This document shows, piece by piece, positions 25,429 through 35,872 of a DNA stretch of 64,000 nucleotides (within the stretch, counting starts at the first letter, position 1; each line of letters opens with the position of its first letter). The DNA lies in NCBI RefSeq assembly GCF_019396345.1, contig NZ_JAHKRM010000033.1, forward strand, positions 62,001-126,000, written 5' to 3'. The position numbers and the translations under genes are program-made. The DNA is from Nonomuraea guangzhouensis (GTDB lineage Bacteria > Actinomycetota > Actinomycetes > Streptosporangiales > Streptosporangiaceae). The notes under the pieces were generated by a model. It was given only the letters and a program-made list of their open reading frames with translations. It was not told where the DNA came from and did no database searches.

Positions 25429-28400
25429 TGGCCGCCTTCCATCGACCGCAGCAGAGCCTCGGCCTCTTCGTCGGAATATGTCGCGACCATGAGATAGAGC
25501 TCGGCGGCCGCCTCCACGTCCGGTGACGTGAGCCGCTCGCCCAGCTCGGCGACCGTCGGGTGGGCGAAGAGCGTCCGCAGGGACACCGGCACCTCCAGCG
25601 CCTCGCGTAGCCGGGAGGCGATCTGGGTCGCGTTGAGCGAGTTGCCACCCAGCTCGAAGAGGTCGTCGTGCCGCCCGACCGGGCTGCCCAGCACCTCCTG
25701 CCAGACGGCGGCGATGGCCTGCTCCACCGGGGTGGCCGGGGCCGTGATGGTCCGCGCGACCTGGTCGGGGGCCGGCAGGGCGTGCCGGTCCACCTTGCCC
25801 GAAGGGTTCACCGGCAAGGACTCCAGCGCGACGAACGTCCGCGGCACCATGTACTCGGGCAGCCGCTCGGCCAGGTAGGCGCGCAGAACCGGGGTCCAGT
25901 CGGTGGCACCGCCGGTCGCGCGGCCGGTCGCACTGCCGGTCGCACTGCCGGTCGCGTGGTCAGTTGTGCCGTCGGCGGCGACGTAGGCCACCAGCTCGCC
26001 ATCCCTGGCCATGACGAACGCCTCACGCACGGCGGGATGCCCGGACAGCACCGCGGCGATCTCGCCGGGCTCGACCCGGTAACCGCGGATCTTGACCTGG
26101 TCGTCCGCCCGGCCCAGGAACTCGATCTCCCCCGCCTCGTTGCGGCGGGCCAGATCCCCGGTCCGGTAGAGCCTGCGCCCGTCCCGCCAGATGATGAACC
26201 GCTCGCTCGTCAGCTCGGGCTGGCCGTAATAGCCCCTCGCCAGGCAGGCACCGCCGAGATGCAGCTCGCCGGGGACGCCGTCGGGCGCCTCGTGGCCCAG
26301 GCGGTTGAGTATCGGCGTCTGGACGCCGGTGACCGGCTTGCCGATGGGTGGCAGTCGCGGCCAGTCCGCCGGCGGGCCGGTGAGGGTGTGGGCGAGGTCG
26401 ATGATCGCGCCCTCGGTCGGCCCGTACTGGTTGTGGAGTGTCATCCACGGTTTGATGAACCGTTCGAGCTGCGGGGTGACCTGGAGCTGCTCGCCCGCGG
26501 TGATCACCTCGCGCAGCGTGGCGGGCGGTTCGAGCCCGGCACCGGCCAGCGACTGCAGCGCCACGAAGGGGAGGAAGATCCGCTCCACCCGGTTCCTGGC
26601 GATGTGGTCGAGCAGGGCGGCCGGGTCGCGCCGTACCTCGTCGTCGACCATGACCAGCGTCCCGCCGTACGCCCAGGTGCTGAAGATCTCCTGCACCGAG
26701 ACGTCGAAGCCGAGCGCGGTGAACTGCAGGCTCCGGTAGGCGTCGCTGTGCCAGGCGATGAGGTTGGCGACCGGGCGGTGCGGCATCGCCACGCCCTTGG
26801 GCCGGCCGGTCGAGCCCGAGGTGAACAGGATGTAGGCCAGGTTGTCGGCCGTGACGCCGCTGTCCGGCCGGTGTTCCGGCCGGCCGTCGAGGTCGGTGTC
26901 GACGTACACGGGCCGCTCGTGCGGCAGGCCGCCGGCCAGCGGCCGGTGCGTGACCAGGACCGGGGTGTCGACCCGGCCGAGCACCTGGGTGAGGCGTCCC
27001 TGGGGGTAGGAGGGGTCGAGCGGCACGTAGGCGCCGCCCGACTTGAGGATCCCCAGCAGCGCCACGGGCAGGTCGAGTGAGCGCCGCACGTGCAGGGCGA
27101 CCGGCACCTCCGGGCCCACCCCCAGCTCGCGCAGCAGGTGAGCCAGCCGGTTGGCCCGCCGGTCGAGCTCGGCGTAGGTGAGGGCGGCGCCGTCGCACTC
27201 GACGGCGACCGCGTCGGGCGTTCTGTCCGCCTGCTGTTCGAAGAGCTGGTGAAGGCACTGGTCGGGACCGTGACCGGCGGGCTCGTGCCGCCGGGCGAGC
27301 AGCGTGGAGATCGGCGCGGCCGGGTCGGCCGTCACCTGTTCCAGGACGCGCACATAATGGCTCAGCAGGCGCTCCGCGGTGGCGGGCTCGAACAGGTCGG
27401 TCGCGAACTCCAGGCTCATCTCCTGCCCTTCGGCGTAGAGCACCAGGTCGGCCTTGGCGCCGCCGTTCTCCACCTCCTCGAGCATCCGGAAGGTCACGCC
27501 ATCGGCCCGCCTGGCGTCCAGCGGCTCCTGCATCGCGAACATCACGTCGAAGGGCGACCGGCCGTCGGGACAGAGCTCCCGCACGATCTCCTCGAGCGGC
27601 ACGTCCGTAGGCGTGGCCAGAACCGTCGCCCGCACCTGCGAGAGCAGGCGCTCGAAGGAGGGATCGCCCGCCAGGCCGGTCCTGACCGGCAGCGTCTCCA
27701 CGAAAAAGCCGATCATGGAGTCGGCGCCCGGCGCCTCCCGGCCGGAGAACGGCACGCCCGTCACGATGTCGTCCTGGCCGCTGTAGCGGTGCAGCAGCGC
27801 CTGGAAGGCGGCGAACAGCACCATGAACGGGCTCGCCTGAGCGTGCCTGCCCAGCGTCTCCACCTCGGCGAGCAGCCCGTCCGGCAGCGTGGCCCGGACC
27901 CGGGCGCCGCGCCGGAGCGGCCCCGTCGATCCGGGGCGGTCGGCGGGCAGCCCCAGCCGTTCGGGCGGCGACTCCAGGGCCTTCTTCCAGTGAGGCAGAT
28001 GGTCGAGAGCCAGTGTGCGCTGGTACGGCCCGGCCGGCGAGGGCAGGCTCTCCCCCGCGTACAGCCGTGCCAGCTCGTCCAGGAAGACCCCGGCCGACCA
28101 GCCGTCGAAGGCGATGTGGTGGACGGTCACCAGCAGCCGGTGCCGGTCGTCGGCGAGCCGGAGCAGCAGCGCCCGCAGCACAGGGCCGTTCCGCAGGTCG
28201 AAGGGGTCGCGGGCGGCGTGCTTGGCCAGCGCGACCGCGCCACGCGGGGTGGCGTCCACGACCTTCAGCTGTATGGGCCGCGCCGGCTCGACCACGGGCA
28301 CCGGCTCGCCGTCGTGCTCTTCGTAGCGGGTCCGCAGAGGCGGGTGCCTGCGGACGATCTCGTTGATCGCGTTCTCCAGCCGCCCGGCGTCGAGGGGACC

Positions 28401-30221
28401 GTCCAGGGCGTACAGGATGGGCACGTTGTACTGCGCGCCGGGCGCCATCTGGTCGATGAACCAGAGCCGGCGCCGCGCGGGCGTGAGCTCGCCCTCGACC
28501 GGGGTCGCCGCCGGCAGGCCGTCGGCCTCGGCCGGGGTCGTCGTGTCCGGCAGGCCGTCGATCGCACGGGCGAGCGCGGCGAGCGTGGGGTGTTCGAACA
28601 GCATCCGGGGCTCGACCGGCTTGCCCAGCCCTTCGCAGGCGCGGGCGGCGATGCGCATCGCCAGCAGCGACTGGCCGCCCAGTGCCAGGAAGTCGTCGTC
28701 GGCGCCGATCGGCCCGGCATCGAGGACGTCCCGCCAGATCTCGGCGAGCAGCAGCTCGGTTGCGGTGCCCGGCGGCGTGATCGAGCGGGGCTCGCGGACC
28801 GGGTCGGGCAGGGCGGCACGATCCACCTTGCCGTTGCCGGTCAGCGGTAACTCGTCCAGGAAGACCCAGGCGGTGGGGATCATGTAGTCGGGCAGGAACC
28901 TGCGAAGGTGGGCGTGCGCCTCCTGCTCGGTCGCCGTGCCCACGATGTAGGCGACCAGTTCGTGGCCGCGCAGCGCGGTGGTGGCGGCCCGGACCCGCGG
29001 GTGACGGCCGAGCACGGTCTCGATCTCGCCGAGCTCCACCCGGTTGCCGCGGATCTTGACCTGGTCGTCGAGCCGCCCCAGGAACTCGATGAGCCCGTCG
29101 GACCGCCGCCTGGCCAGGTCACCTGTGCGGTAGAGCAGCCGCCCGTCCTGGTCGCGGACGAAGCGCTCCGCCGTCAGGTCGGGCCGGTCGAGGTAGCCCA
29201 GGCCGACGCACACGCCGCCGAGGTAGATCTCGCCCTCCTCGACCGGCCGCATCGCCTCGTCCAGGAGGTGGACGGTGACGCCGGGCAGTGGCGTGCCGAG
29301 CGCGGGCGGGCGGCTCTGGCCGTCGTAAACCGGCACCTCGCCGGCGATCGCGTTGACGGCGCACTCCGCCGGGCCGTAGAGGTTGATCAGCCGGAAGGGC
29401 AGCTCGGGTCTCGGGTAGGTGGTGAGCCGGTCGCCGCCGGTGCTGAGCGTCGCGAGCGTGGTCCGCGCCGGCCAGGACAGGCCGAGCAGGCCCTCAGCGA
29501 TGGGAGTGGGCGCGTAGCAGGTGGTCAGCTCCTGCTCCACGATCCAGTCGCGTAACGCGGGCAGGGAGAGCCTGGTCCGCTCGCTGGGGATGACCATCGT
29601 GGTGCCCGCGGTCAGGTACGTCCAGATCTCCCACACCGACGGGTCGAAGTTGGGGCTGGTGAGCAGCGGGGCACGGCCGCCCAGCCCGAAGGTCTCGTGC
29701 GACCAGCCAATCAGGTTGGTCAGCGCGCGGTGCGGAACGAGCACGCCCTTGGGAGCCCCCGTGGAGCCGGAGGTGTGGATGACATACGCGGGCTCGCCGG
29801 GCTCGACCTGCGGCAGAGGTGACGCGTCCGCCTCGGCGGGCGTGTCGATCACCGGAATGCCGTCGGGGACCAGAGCTCTCCACTCCGGCGCCGTGACGAC
29901 GGCCGCGGCCCCCGCCAGCATGGCGTGGATCCGCTCCACGGGCGTGGCCGGGTCGATCGGGCCGAAGGCGAGGCCCGCCTTCATGGCACCGAGCTGGCCC
30001 GCGACCAGCCGGATCGAGCGGCCCGCGAGCACGGCCACCCAGCGCTGCCCGGTCATCGGGAGATGACGCAGCTCAGCGGCGATGCCGTTCGCGAGGCGAT
30101 CCAGCTCCCGGTAGGTGAGTTGATCTTGACCAGCCGAAACGGCGACCCTTTCTGGGGCCGCGTACAGCCGATCTTGATATAGGTGCAGAACAGATGCCAG
30201 GGGTAACGCATCCGACGTCAT
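25425..30221 (-). CDS. NRPS loading and first extension modules: A-T-C-A-T
   Basis: A 1598-residue initiating NRPS of line 1; it begins directly with an A domain and has no C domain before it. A1 (about 1-470) has HTSGSTGAPKG, NLYGPAECAV and GNGKVDR; its specificity residues read D-P-W-Y-S-G-L-V-N-K, which I cannot assign. Next come a carrier (LGGQSLLAM, about 514), C (560-990, HHIAFDGW) and A2 (1000-1480). A2 residues read D-V-Q-F-I-A-Q-I-I-K, near proline codes (DVQFIAHVV). The last carrier is LGGNSLNAT (about 1524). ATG 30221 is preferred over TTG 30236 because an AGG-containing element sits eight bases upstream. The next gene overlaps by four bases. A 12-bp repeat codes for an ATGS-type linker in A2. 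Confidence 0.9.
25911..25958 (-). repeat. In-frame 12-bp tandem repeat (4 units) in the A2 C-terminal subdomain
   Basis: Four units of GCCGGTCGCRYK encode a repeated Ala-Thr-Gly-x peptide inside the small subdomain of the second A domain. It looks like slippage in a tolerant surface loop. Confidence 0.7.
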
Positions 30222-30344
30222 TGTCACGCCTGCCAATTGAGGGGGTTTTTGTACTTTTTGGGCACGCCGCGGATCAGGATGACCTGGTCGCCAGATGCTG
30301 TCAACTCGGCACGCGCGGCCTTGTTGATCTACCCCTCAGTCAGG
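30222..30344 (-). promoter_or_regulatory. Promoter region of assembly line 1
   Basis: This 123-bp gap lies upstream of the two-gene NRPS operon and is the only place for its promoter before the next gene. On the minus strand a TTGACA hexamer (30304-30299) is followed after 17 bases by a weak CATCCT. Close to the start the strand is A/C-rich, with runs of A and C. No clear operator is seen. Confidence 0.45.
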
Positions 30345-32615
30345 TCAGGCAGGCAGTCCCCAGCGGGGCTGACCCGGTGCCGTCACCGGCCGGATCACCG
30401 CGTCGCCCCGGGCCTGGATCAGCACTTCTTCGCCGCGGCGTAGATCGAACTCGAGATCGCCGCCGGGCAGCGTCCGCCAGGGCACCTTCCTGCCGCTGGA
30501 GCGTACGGTGAACGGGCCGTCGATGCCGGTGCGGACGCGGCACGGCGCCCCCGCCAGCGAGACCAGCCGGACGAAATCGGTACGACCGCCGCGCCGGGCG
30601 GCCGAGAGCAGGAACGCGCCCTGCGTCAGGAAGTCGTGCACCGTCACGTCGGGCCAGGCGCCCGGTACGGCGGGCAGGACCCTGATCACGCCGTCCCAGC
30701 TCTGGCAGATCATGTCGTGCATGGACTGGGCGGCGGACAACGGCGTCTCGATGACGGGGCCGCTCTCCTTGTACATCGTGTTGGGCTGGACGAAACGGCG
30801 CAGCAGCTCGTCGAGGTAGAAGCGGGCGTCGTCGCCGCGCAGCAGCTGCGCGGAGATCGAGGCCGCGCCGGTGAAGCTGTAGCCCTGCAGGGCGCCCTCG
30901 AAGCTGATCCAGTGCTTGAGCGACTTCTCGATCAGCTCGCGCTGGTTCTGCTGCTCCCAGGTGAGCAGGTACAGCGGGTAGATCATCAGGAGGTGGGAGT
31001 AGTGCCGATGCGACTTGGCGAACGGCGCGCCCGCTCCGATCATGAAACCGTTCTCGTCGACCGGATAGGCGGCCAGGTTCGCCAGCACGTCCTGCCACTT
31101 CGGCAGCAGCGGGTCGCGCACGCCCAGCAGGCGCGCGGACTCGACCAGCGTCCGGCAGCCCCAGCGGATCAGCGCCAGGTCGTAGTTCGTGTCCGGCGCG
31201 TTGACCCCGTACTCGGGAGAGAACGTGGCGGGCAGGTGCAGTTTGCCATCGGCGCCGGGGGCCAGGAAGCGCAGGTAGTAGTTGATCGCCCGGCGCAGCA
31301 GCGGGAACAGCACGTCCCGGACGATCCGGACATCCATCGTGTGCCGGTAGGACAGCCAGACGTTGTGCAGCGCCCAGGTCAGGTTGCCGACCTCGGGGAC
31401 GGGAGTGGCCTGGCCGGGGATGCCTACCGGGAAGCCGCTGTTGCCGATTCCGGCGCCGTTGTCGAGGGCCATGTCCGTGGTGCGCGGGATGCCCGCGGAG
31501 TCCTCGGGGAAGGTCACCTGGTCGATGAGGTGCTGACGGTACTGCGACAGGCTCCTTGTGACCGCGTCCAGCTCCAGGTGGTTCGACCCGTGGATCAGCC
31601 AGTATTCGAGCTGCACGTTGAGGTTCCACCAGGTCGCCGGCCACGGCGTCGGTTCCAGCCACGGCCCGGAGGTCGCCATGGGCGGCGCGTCCCGGCGCGC
31701 GGCGGCGGCCACCTTGTAGAGCTGGATCCAGTAGAAGCTCTGCGTCCGCTGGTCCGGCACCGACAGGAAGCTCTTGCGGTAGTAGCGGTGCCACCAGTGC
31801 CGGTGGTCGACGGCCAGCGCCTCGATGGGTGACCGCGCGGCCGAGCGCACCGATCTGACCGCCTCGTCGGCGGCCGTGTCGCCCGGGAACGACCAGGCGA
31901 CCGCGGCGTAGAGCGTACGGCGTCGGCCGCGCCGTACCTCCTGCCAGGCCGTCGCGTGCCCACCGCCGGCCACCAGCGGCTGGGTGATCAGCTCCAGGTC
32001 GGCGTGGCGGGTCACGGCCGGAGCGGGGTTGGTGGTGTAGCCGGGCGGGGGCGGCTTGTTGAAGATCGGATTGGCGCGGGGGCTGATGGCCTCCTCGGGG
32101 TGGAAGGTCCAGCGGAAGTCCCGCTCGCCGTCGCTGGGGACGACGTCGACGGCCAGCACGGAGCGGTCGTTGTGGATCAGCGCGCTGATCGTCAGGCTGC
32201 CCGAGGCGGTGGTGATGGTGCCGGTCAGCTCGGCGTTCCACAGGTCGAGCCGCCAGTCGACGCCGGTGATCGCGCCGACGGGCTCCAGGGTGAGGTGGCC
32301 GATGGGCAGGCGGGCCAGGCCGAACAGCGCGCCGTACTCGGGACGGTGGTCCTGAACCTCGCTGTGCTGCACGTTGAAGCGCACGGCGTTGGCGTCCTGC
32401 TGCGCGTAGATGCCGGAGCCGAGGAAACCGTTGCCCAGGAACGGCCCCTCGTACCAGGTCTGCGGCATCCGCTGCCACACCAGGTCGGCGTCGGCCAGGA
32501 AGCGCTTCCAGTCGATCTCGTCGCGGAGCAGAGAGGGACCGCCCAGGGCGCCGAGCGCGGGGGCGGCCAGCGCGGAGCCGAGCAGTGCGCGCCTGGACAG
32601 AACGCCTCCAGCCAT
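30345..32615 (-). CDS. Secreted GH95-like glycoside hydrolase (first paralogue)
   Basis: The 756-residue product has a twin-arginine-type signal (SRRALLGSALAAPALGALG) and an (alpha/alpha)6-barrel glycosidase of the GH95 alpha-L-fucosidase/galactosidase type. Typical segments are EGPFLGNGFLGSGIY, LRFNVQHSEVQDHRP-like text near residue 80, FSPEYG (about 470) and SHRHYSHLLMIYPLY (about 540). It shares this layout along its length with the gene at 37869-40118, so the two are paralogues. AGGGG lies seven bases before ATG 32615. It is divergent from the ABC importer operon across a region with a LacI-type site. The substrate is probably an alpha-L-fucosyl or related side chain of a plant polysaccharide (inference). 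Confidence 0.8.
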   Translation of the reverse strand: MAGGVLSRRALLGSALAAPALGALGGPSLLRDEIDWKRFLADADLVWQRMPQTWYEGPFLGNGFLGSGIYAQQDANAVRFNVQHSEVQDHRPEYGALFGLARLPIGHLTLEPVGAITGVDWRLDLWNAELTGTITTASGSLTISALIHNDRSVLAVDVVPSDGERDFRWTFHPEEAISPRANPIFNKPPPPGYTTNPAPAVTRHADLELITQPLVAGGGHATAWQEVRRGRRRTLYAAVAWSFPGDTAADEAVRSVRSAARSPIEALAVDHRHWWHRYYRKSFLSVPDQRTQSFYWIQLYKVAAAARRDAPPMATSGPWLEPTPWPATWWNLNVQLEYWLIHGSNHLELDAVTRSLSQYRQHLIDQVTFPEDSAGIPRTTDMALDNGAGIGNSGFPVGIPGQATPVPEVGNLTWALHNVWLSYRHTMDVRIVRDVLFPLLRRAINYYLRFLAPGADGKLHLPATFSPEYGVNAPDTNYDLALIRWGCRTLVESARLLGVRDPLLPKWQDVLANLAAYPVDENGFMIGAGAPFAKSHRHYSHLLMIYPLYLLTWEQQNQRELIEKSLKHWISFEGALQGYSFTGAASISAQLLRGDDARFYLDELLRRFVQPNTMYKESGPVIETPLSAAQSMHDMICQSWDGVIRVLPAVPGAWPDVTVHDFLTQGAFLLSAARRGGRTDFVRLVSLAGAPCRVRTGIDGPFTVRSSGRKVPWRTLPGGDLEFDLRRGEEVLIQARGDAVIRPVTAPGQPRWGLPA

Positions 32616-32660
32616 GGGTGCCCCTCATCGTGGATAGATCGGATGTGTCAGGCACCCATG

Positions 32661-32689
32661 ACGGTATTTCTGCCCCCGATCGGGGTCAA
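32661..32689 (-). promoter_or_regulatory. Promoter of the first GH95-like gene
   Basis: On the minus strand TTGACC (32689-32684) and TACCGT (32666-32661) are spaced by 17 bases, 46 bases before the start codon. The spacer holds a perfect 12-bp palindrome CCCCGATCGGGG (32674-32685). Confidence 0.55.
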
Positions 32690-32718
32690 GAGGGCGAAAG
32701 ATCCGAGGGTCTCGAAGC

Positions 32719-32732
32719 TGCAACCGTTTGCC
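32719..32732. promoter_or_regulatory. LacI-type operator, copy 1
   Basis: TGCAACCGTTTGCC is near the ideal LacI-family palindrome TGCAACCGGTTGCA. It lies between the divergent GH95-like gene and the sugar-binding protein gene. A close second copy occurs at 37714-37727, in the other divergent region of the same island. Confidence 0.62.
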
Positions 32733-32734
32733 GA

Positions 32735-32769
32735 GGGGCGTTGACGTAATGTTACGCCCCAATTAACGT
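32735..32769 (+). promoter_or_regulatory. Promoter and inverted repeat of the ABC sugar importer operon
   Basis: TTGACG (32741-32746) and TAACGT (32764-32769) at 17-base spacing form a plausible promoter. The inverted repeat GGGGCGT (32735-32741) / ACGCCCC (32754-32760) brackets its -35 and spacer. A second inverted repeat, TTAAC-N7-GTTAA, follows at 32763-32779. Confidence 0.5.
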
Positions 32770-32813
32770 CCTGAGTTAAGTATTTTGCCCGGTTCATGGA
32801 CGGACACCCCCGC

Positions 32814-34073
32814 ATGAGTACTCTCAGCAGACGAGGATTCCTCCAAGTCGGCGCCGCCGCCGCGACTCTCGCGCTGGCCGGCTGTGCCGGAGGGGGAAGC
32901 TCGGGTGCCAGCCTCCAGTTCGCCTGGTGGGGCAGCACGGCACGCCATACCGCGACGCAGAAGGCCCTCGACGCCTTCAAGAAGAAGAAACCCGGTGTCC
33001 AGATCAAGACCCAGTTCTCCGGCTGGGACGGGTACTGGGAGAAGCTGGCCACGCAGACCGCGGGTGGCAACGCCCCCGACGTGATCCAGATGGACTACTC
33101 CTACCTCGGCGAATACGCCAGGCGCGGCAGCCTGCTGGACCTGGGCCCGTACGTCGGCAAGGGCCTGGACCTGGCCGGCTTCGAGCCCGACGTGGTGAAC
33201 GCGGGAAAGATCAACGGCAAGCAGTACGCCGTGAACTTCGGCATCAACTCCATGGCCCTCATCGTCAACAAGAGCCTGGCGGCCGAACGCGGGGTGGAGA
33301 TCCCCGACACCTTCACCTGGCCCGAGTACGGCGAGCTGGCCAAGAAGCTGGCGGGCAAGGGCGTCTTCGGCACCGAGGACGGCGCCCAGGACGGCGGCGC
33401 GCTGGAGAACTGGCTGCTGGAGCGAGGCAAGATGTTCTTCACCCCCGACGGCAAGCTAGCCTACGACGAGAACGACCTGAAGGAGTGGTTCACCTTCTGG
33501 GACGGTCTGCGCAAGGCCGGCGCGGCCACGCCTCCGGAGGTCCAGGCCACCGCGCTGGGCGACGTGCAGAACAGCTTGGTCGCCACCCGCAAGGCGGTCA
33601 TGGACTTCGCCTGGTCGAACCAGCTCAGCGCCTACATGTCGCTCACCAAGGACGAGATCGGCATCCACGCCTTCCCGACGGGCGACAAGCCCGGCCAGTA
33701 CTACAAGCCCTCCATGCTCTTGACCGTCAGCGCCGCGAGCAAGGCCAAGGACGACGCGGTGGCGCTGGTCAACGCGCTGGTCACGGACGTGGACGTGGCC
33801 ACCCCGCTCGGCTCCGAGCGCGGCATCCCGCCCGCGACCGCGATCCGCACCGCGCTGCGGCCCAAGGCCTCGCCGTCCGAGCAACTGGTCTACGGCTACA
33901 TCGACTCGATCAAGGACAAGGTCGGTCCGCTTCCTCCGCCGCAGCCGCTCGGCGCCGGTGAGCTGCACAACAAGGTGCTGATGAACATCAACCAGCAGAT
34001 CGGCTTCGGCAAGCTGACGATCGATCAGGGGGTGTCCCGATTCTTCGAAGAAGCCGGACGAGTGCTCAAGTAG
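32814..34073 (+). CDS. ABC sugar importer, lipoprotein substrate-binding protein
   Basis: The 419-residue extracellular binding protein is of the family 1 (MalE/UgpB) type. The signal has RRGFLQ (twin-Arg) and the lipobox LALAGC with Cys24, so the mature protein is lipid-anchored. The fold is seen in LQFAWWGSTARHTATQKAL, GGNAPDVIQMDYSYLGEYA and NFGINSMALIVNKSL. ATG 32814 is chosen; ATG 32796 in frame is also possible, and neither has a strong ribosome site. The two permease genes follow and no ATPase is present, as is common in actinobacteria that share one MsiK-type ATPase. The neighbouring glycosidases suggest an oligosaccharide ligand. Confidence 0.87.
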   Translation: MSTLSRRGFLQVGAAAATLALAGCAGGGSSGASLQFAWWGSTARHTATQKALDAFKKKKPGVQIKTQFSGWDGYWEKLATQTAGGNAPDVIQMDYSYLGEYARRGSLLDLGPYVGKGLDLAGFEPDVVNAGKINGKQYAVNFGINSMALIVNKSLAAERGVEIPDTFTWPEYGELAKKLAGKGVFGTEDGAQDGGALENWLLERGKMFFTPDGKLAYDENDLKEWFTFWDGLRKAGAATPPEVQATALGDVQNSLVATRKAVMDFAWSNQLSAYMSLTKDEIGIHAFPTGDKPGQYYKPSMLLTVSAASKAKDDAVALVNALVTDVDVATPLGSERGIPPATAIRTALRPKASPSEQLVYGYIDSIKDKVGPLPPPQPLGAGELHNKVLMNINQQIGFGKLTIDQGVSRFFEEAGRVLK

Positions 34074-34939
34074 AGGGACGTTCGGCCTACCTGTTCCTGC
34101 TGCCGTGGTTCGCCGGTCTGCTGCTGCTGACCGGCGGGCCCATCCTGGCCTCGCTGGCGCTGTCGTTCACCGACTTCGACCTGCTCACCCCTCCGTCCTT
34201 CGTGGGGCTGGACAACTACGCCAGGATGCTCACCGACGATCCGCACTTCGTCAACGCCGTGCGGGTCACGCTGATCTACGTCGTCTTCTCCGTGCCGCTG
34301 ACCGGCGCGTTCGCGCTGCTGGTCGCGGTGCTGCTGAACCGGCCCATGCGGGCCACCGGGGTGTACCGCGCCGCCTACTACCTGCCGTCGCTGCTGGGCG
34401 GCAGTGTCGCGGTCGCGATCCTGTGGCGGCAGATCTTCGGGGCGGACGGCCTGATCAACGATGGCCTGCGCTATTTCGGGATCGTGGGGCCGAGCTGGAT
34501 CTCCACTCCCCAGTACGCGATCTACACGCTGATCGTGCTGCACGTCTGGCAGTTCGGCTCACCCATGCTGATCTTCCTGGCCGGGTTGAAGCAGATCCCC
34601 GCCGAGCTCTACGACGCCGCGGCGGTGGACGGCGCCGGGCGGGTACGCGCGTTCTTCCGCATCACGCTGCCCATGCTCAGCCCGATCATCTTCTTCAACC
34701 TGGTCCTGCAGACGGTGAACTCCTTCAAGGCGTTCACCCCCGCCTTCATCATCAGCGGCGGCACCGGCGGACCAGCCGACTCCACGCTGTTCTACACACT
34801 GTTCATCTACCAGGAGGGCTTCGGGAACTTCCGGATGGGCTACGCCTCCGCGCTGGCCTGGGTGCTGCTCCTGGTGACGGCGGCCTTCACCGGACTGGCC
34901 TTCCGTTCCGCGAGGTACTGGGTGCACTATGCCGACTAG
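34040..34939 (+). CDS. ABC sugar importer permease (UgpA/MalF-like), start codon uncertain
   Basis: The 299-residue permease has six predicted membrane helices and the EAA loop LYDAAAVDGAGRVRAFFRITLP. The family N-terminus, including the first helix (AYLFLLPWFAGLLLLTGGP), is in frame from about 34080. However, there is no ATG, GTG or TTG between the preceding in-frame stop (33959) and GTG 34202, and that GTG lies after the first helix. ATT at 34040 has AGGGGG seven bases upstream and would give a normal length with a basic N-terminus; it overlaps the end of the binding-protein gene. A lost start or small indel near 34062 is the alternative. The function is clear, the start is not. Confidence 0.8.
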   Translation: MLRRSRTSAQVEGRSAYLFLLPWFAGLLLLTGGPILASLALSFTDFDLLTPPSFVGLDNYARMLTDDPHFVNAVRVTLIYVVFSVPLTGAFALLVAVLLNRPMRATGVYRAAYYLPSLLGGSVAVAILWRQIFGADGLINDGLRYFGIVGPSWISTPQYAIYTLIVLHVWQFGSPMLIFLAGLKQIPAELYDAAAVDGAGRVRAFFRITLPMLSPIIFFNLVLQTVNSFKAFTPAFIISGGTGGPADSTLFYTLFIYQEGFGNFRMGYASALAWVLLLVTAAFTGLAFRSARYWVHYAD

Positions 34940-35759
34940 CCGTCGCTGGGCCGTCCACCTGCTGGTCGTGGTGGGCGCGCTCGTCATGCTCTACCCGCTG
35001 TTCTGGCTGATCAGCTCCTCGTTCAAGCCCAACGACGAGATCTTCAGCAGTCCCGGGCTGGTGCCGCAGACCGTGGTCGCGGACAACTACGCCACGGGGT
35101 GGACCGCCTTGGGCGTGCCCTTCAGCGGGTTCTTCGCCAACTCGTTCCTCATCGCCGCGGCGGCCGTGGTCGGGAACGTGATGTCGTGCTCGATGGCGGC
35201 CTATGCCTTCGCCCGGCTGAGTTTCCGGTTCAGGAAGCTCTGGTTCGCGATCATGATGATGTCGATCATGCTGCCGATCCACGTGCTGATCGTGCCGCAG
35301 TACACGCTGTTCAAGTACCTCGGGTGGGTGGACACGTTCCTGCCGCTGATCGTGCCGAAGTTCCTGGCCGTGGACGGGTTCTTCATCTTCCTGATGGTGC
35401 AGTTCATCAGGTCGCTGCCGCGTGAGCTGGACGAGGCGGCCCGCATCGACGGGTGCGGGCCCGTCCTGGTGTACTGGCGGATCATCCTGCCGCTGTCGCG
35501 GCCGGCGCTGATCACGACCGCCATCTTCACCTTCATCTGGACGTGGGATGACTTCTTCAGCCAGCTCGTCTATTTGAGCGATGTGTCGACCTATACGGTG
35601 CCGCTCGCGCTCCGGGCGTTCCTCGATTCCAGCGGCGGGTCCTCCTGGGGTCCGATGCTCGCGATGGCGGTGTTGTCGCTCGTGCCGATCCTGGGCTTCT
35701 TCCTGATCTTCCAGCGTCGCATCACCGAGGGCATCTCGACCACGGGCCTCAAGGGCTGA
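34929..35759 (+). CDS. ABC sugar importer permease (UgpE/MalG-like)
   Basis: The 276-residue inner-membrane permease has six helices and the EAA loop RELDEAARIDGCGPVLVYWRIILPLSRPAL-like segment near residue 165, which contacts the ATPase. It ends with the typical FQRRITEGISTTGLKG tail of MalG-type permeases. Its ATG overlaps the end of the first permease gene by 11 bases. Strong terminator follows 12 bases later. Confidence 0.9.
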   Translation: MPTSRRWAVHLLVVVGALVMLYPLFWLISSSFKPNDEIFSSPGLVPQTVVADNYATGWTALGVPFSGFFANSFLIAAAAVVGNVMSCSMAAYAFARLSFRFRKLWFAIMMMSIMLPIHVLIVPQYTLFKYLGWVDTFLPLIVPKFLAVDGFFIFLMVQFIRSLPRELDEAARIDGCGPVLVYWRIILPLSRPALITTAIFTFIWTWDDFFSQLVYLSDVSTYTVPLALRAFLDSSGGSSWGPMLAMAVLSLVPILGFFLIFQRRITEGISTTGLKG

Positions 35760-35771
35760 GGTAAGGGCTCA

Positions 35772-35807
35772 GGTGTGGCGGACCGCGTCCAAGCGGTCCG
35801 CCACACC
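35772..35807. terminator. Hairpin terminator between convergent ABC and GH97 genes
   Basis: A perfect 15-bp inverted repeat (GGTGTGGCGGACCGC, loop GTCCAA, complement) ends the importer operon. It also lies downstream of the GH97 gene on the opposite strand. Confidence 0.82.
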
Positions 35808-35872
35808 GGCGTTTCTCAGCGGGCGCAGGTCATCAGGCCGGCGTTCTCAACGCGCGCAGGTCGTCAGGCCGG
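35808..35872. repeat. Imperfect ~31-bp tandem duplication at the GH97 3' end
   Basis: The block GCGCAGGTCATCAGGCCGG (35823-35841) recurs as GCGCAGGTCGTCAGGCCGG (35854-35872), with related flanks beginning CGGCGTT-CTCA. The right copy contains the last codons of the GH97 gene; the left copy lies beyond its stop. Confidence 0.6.
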
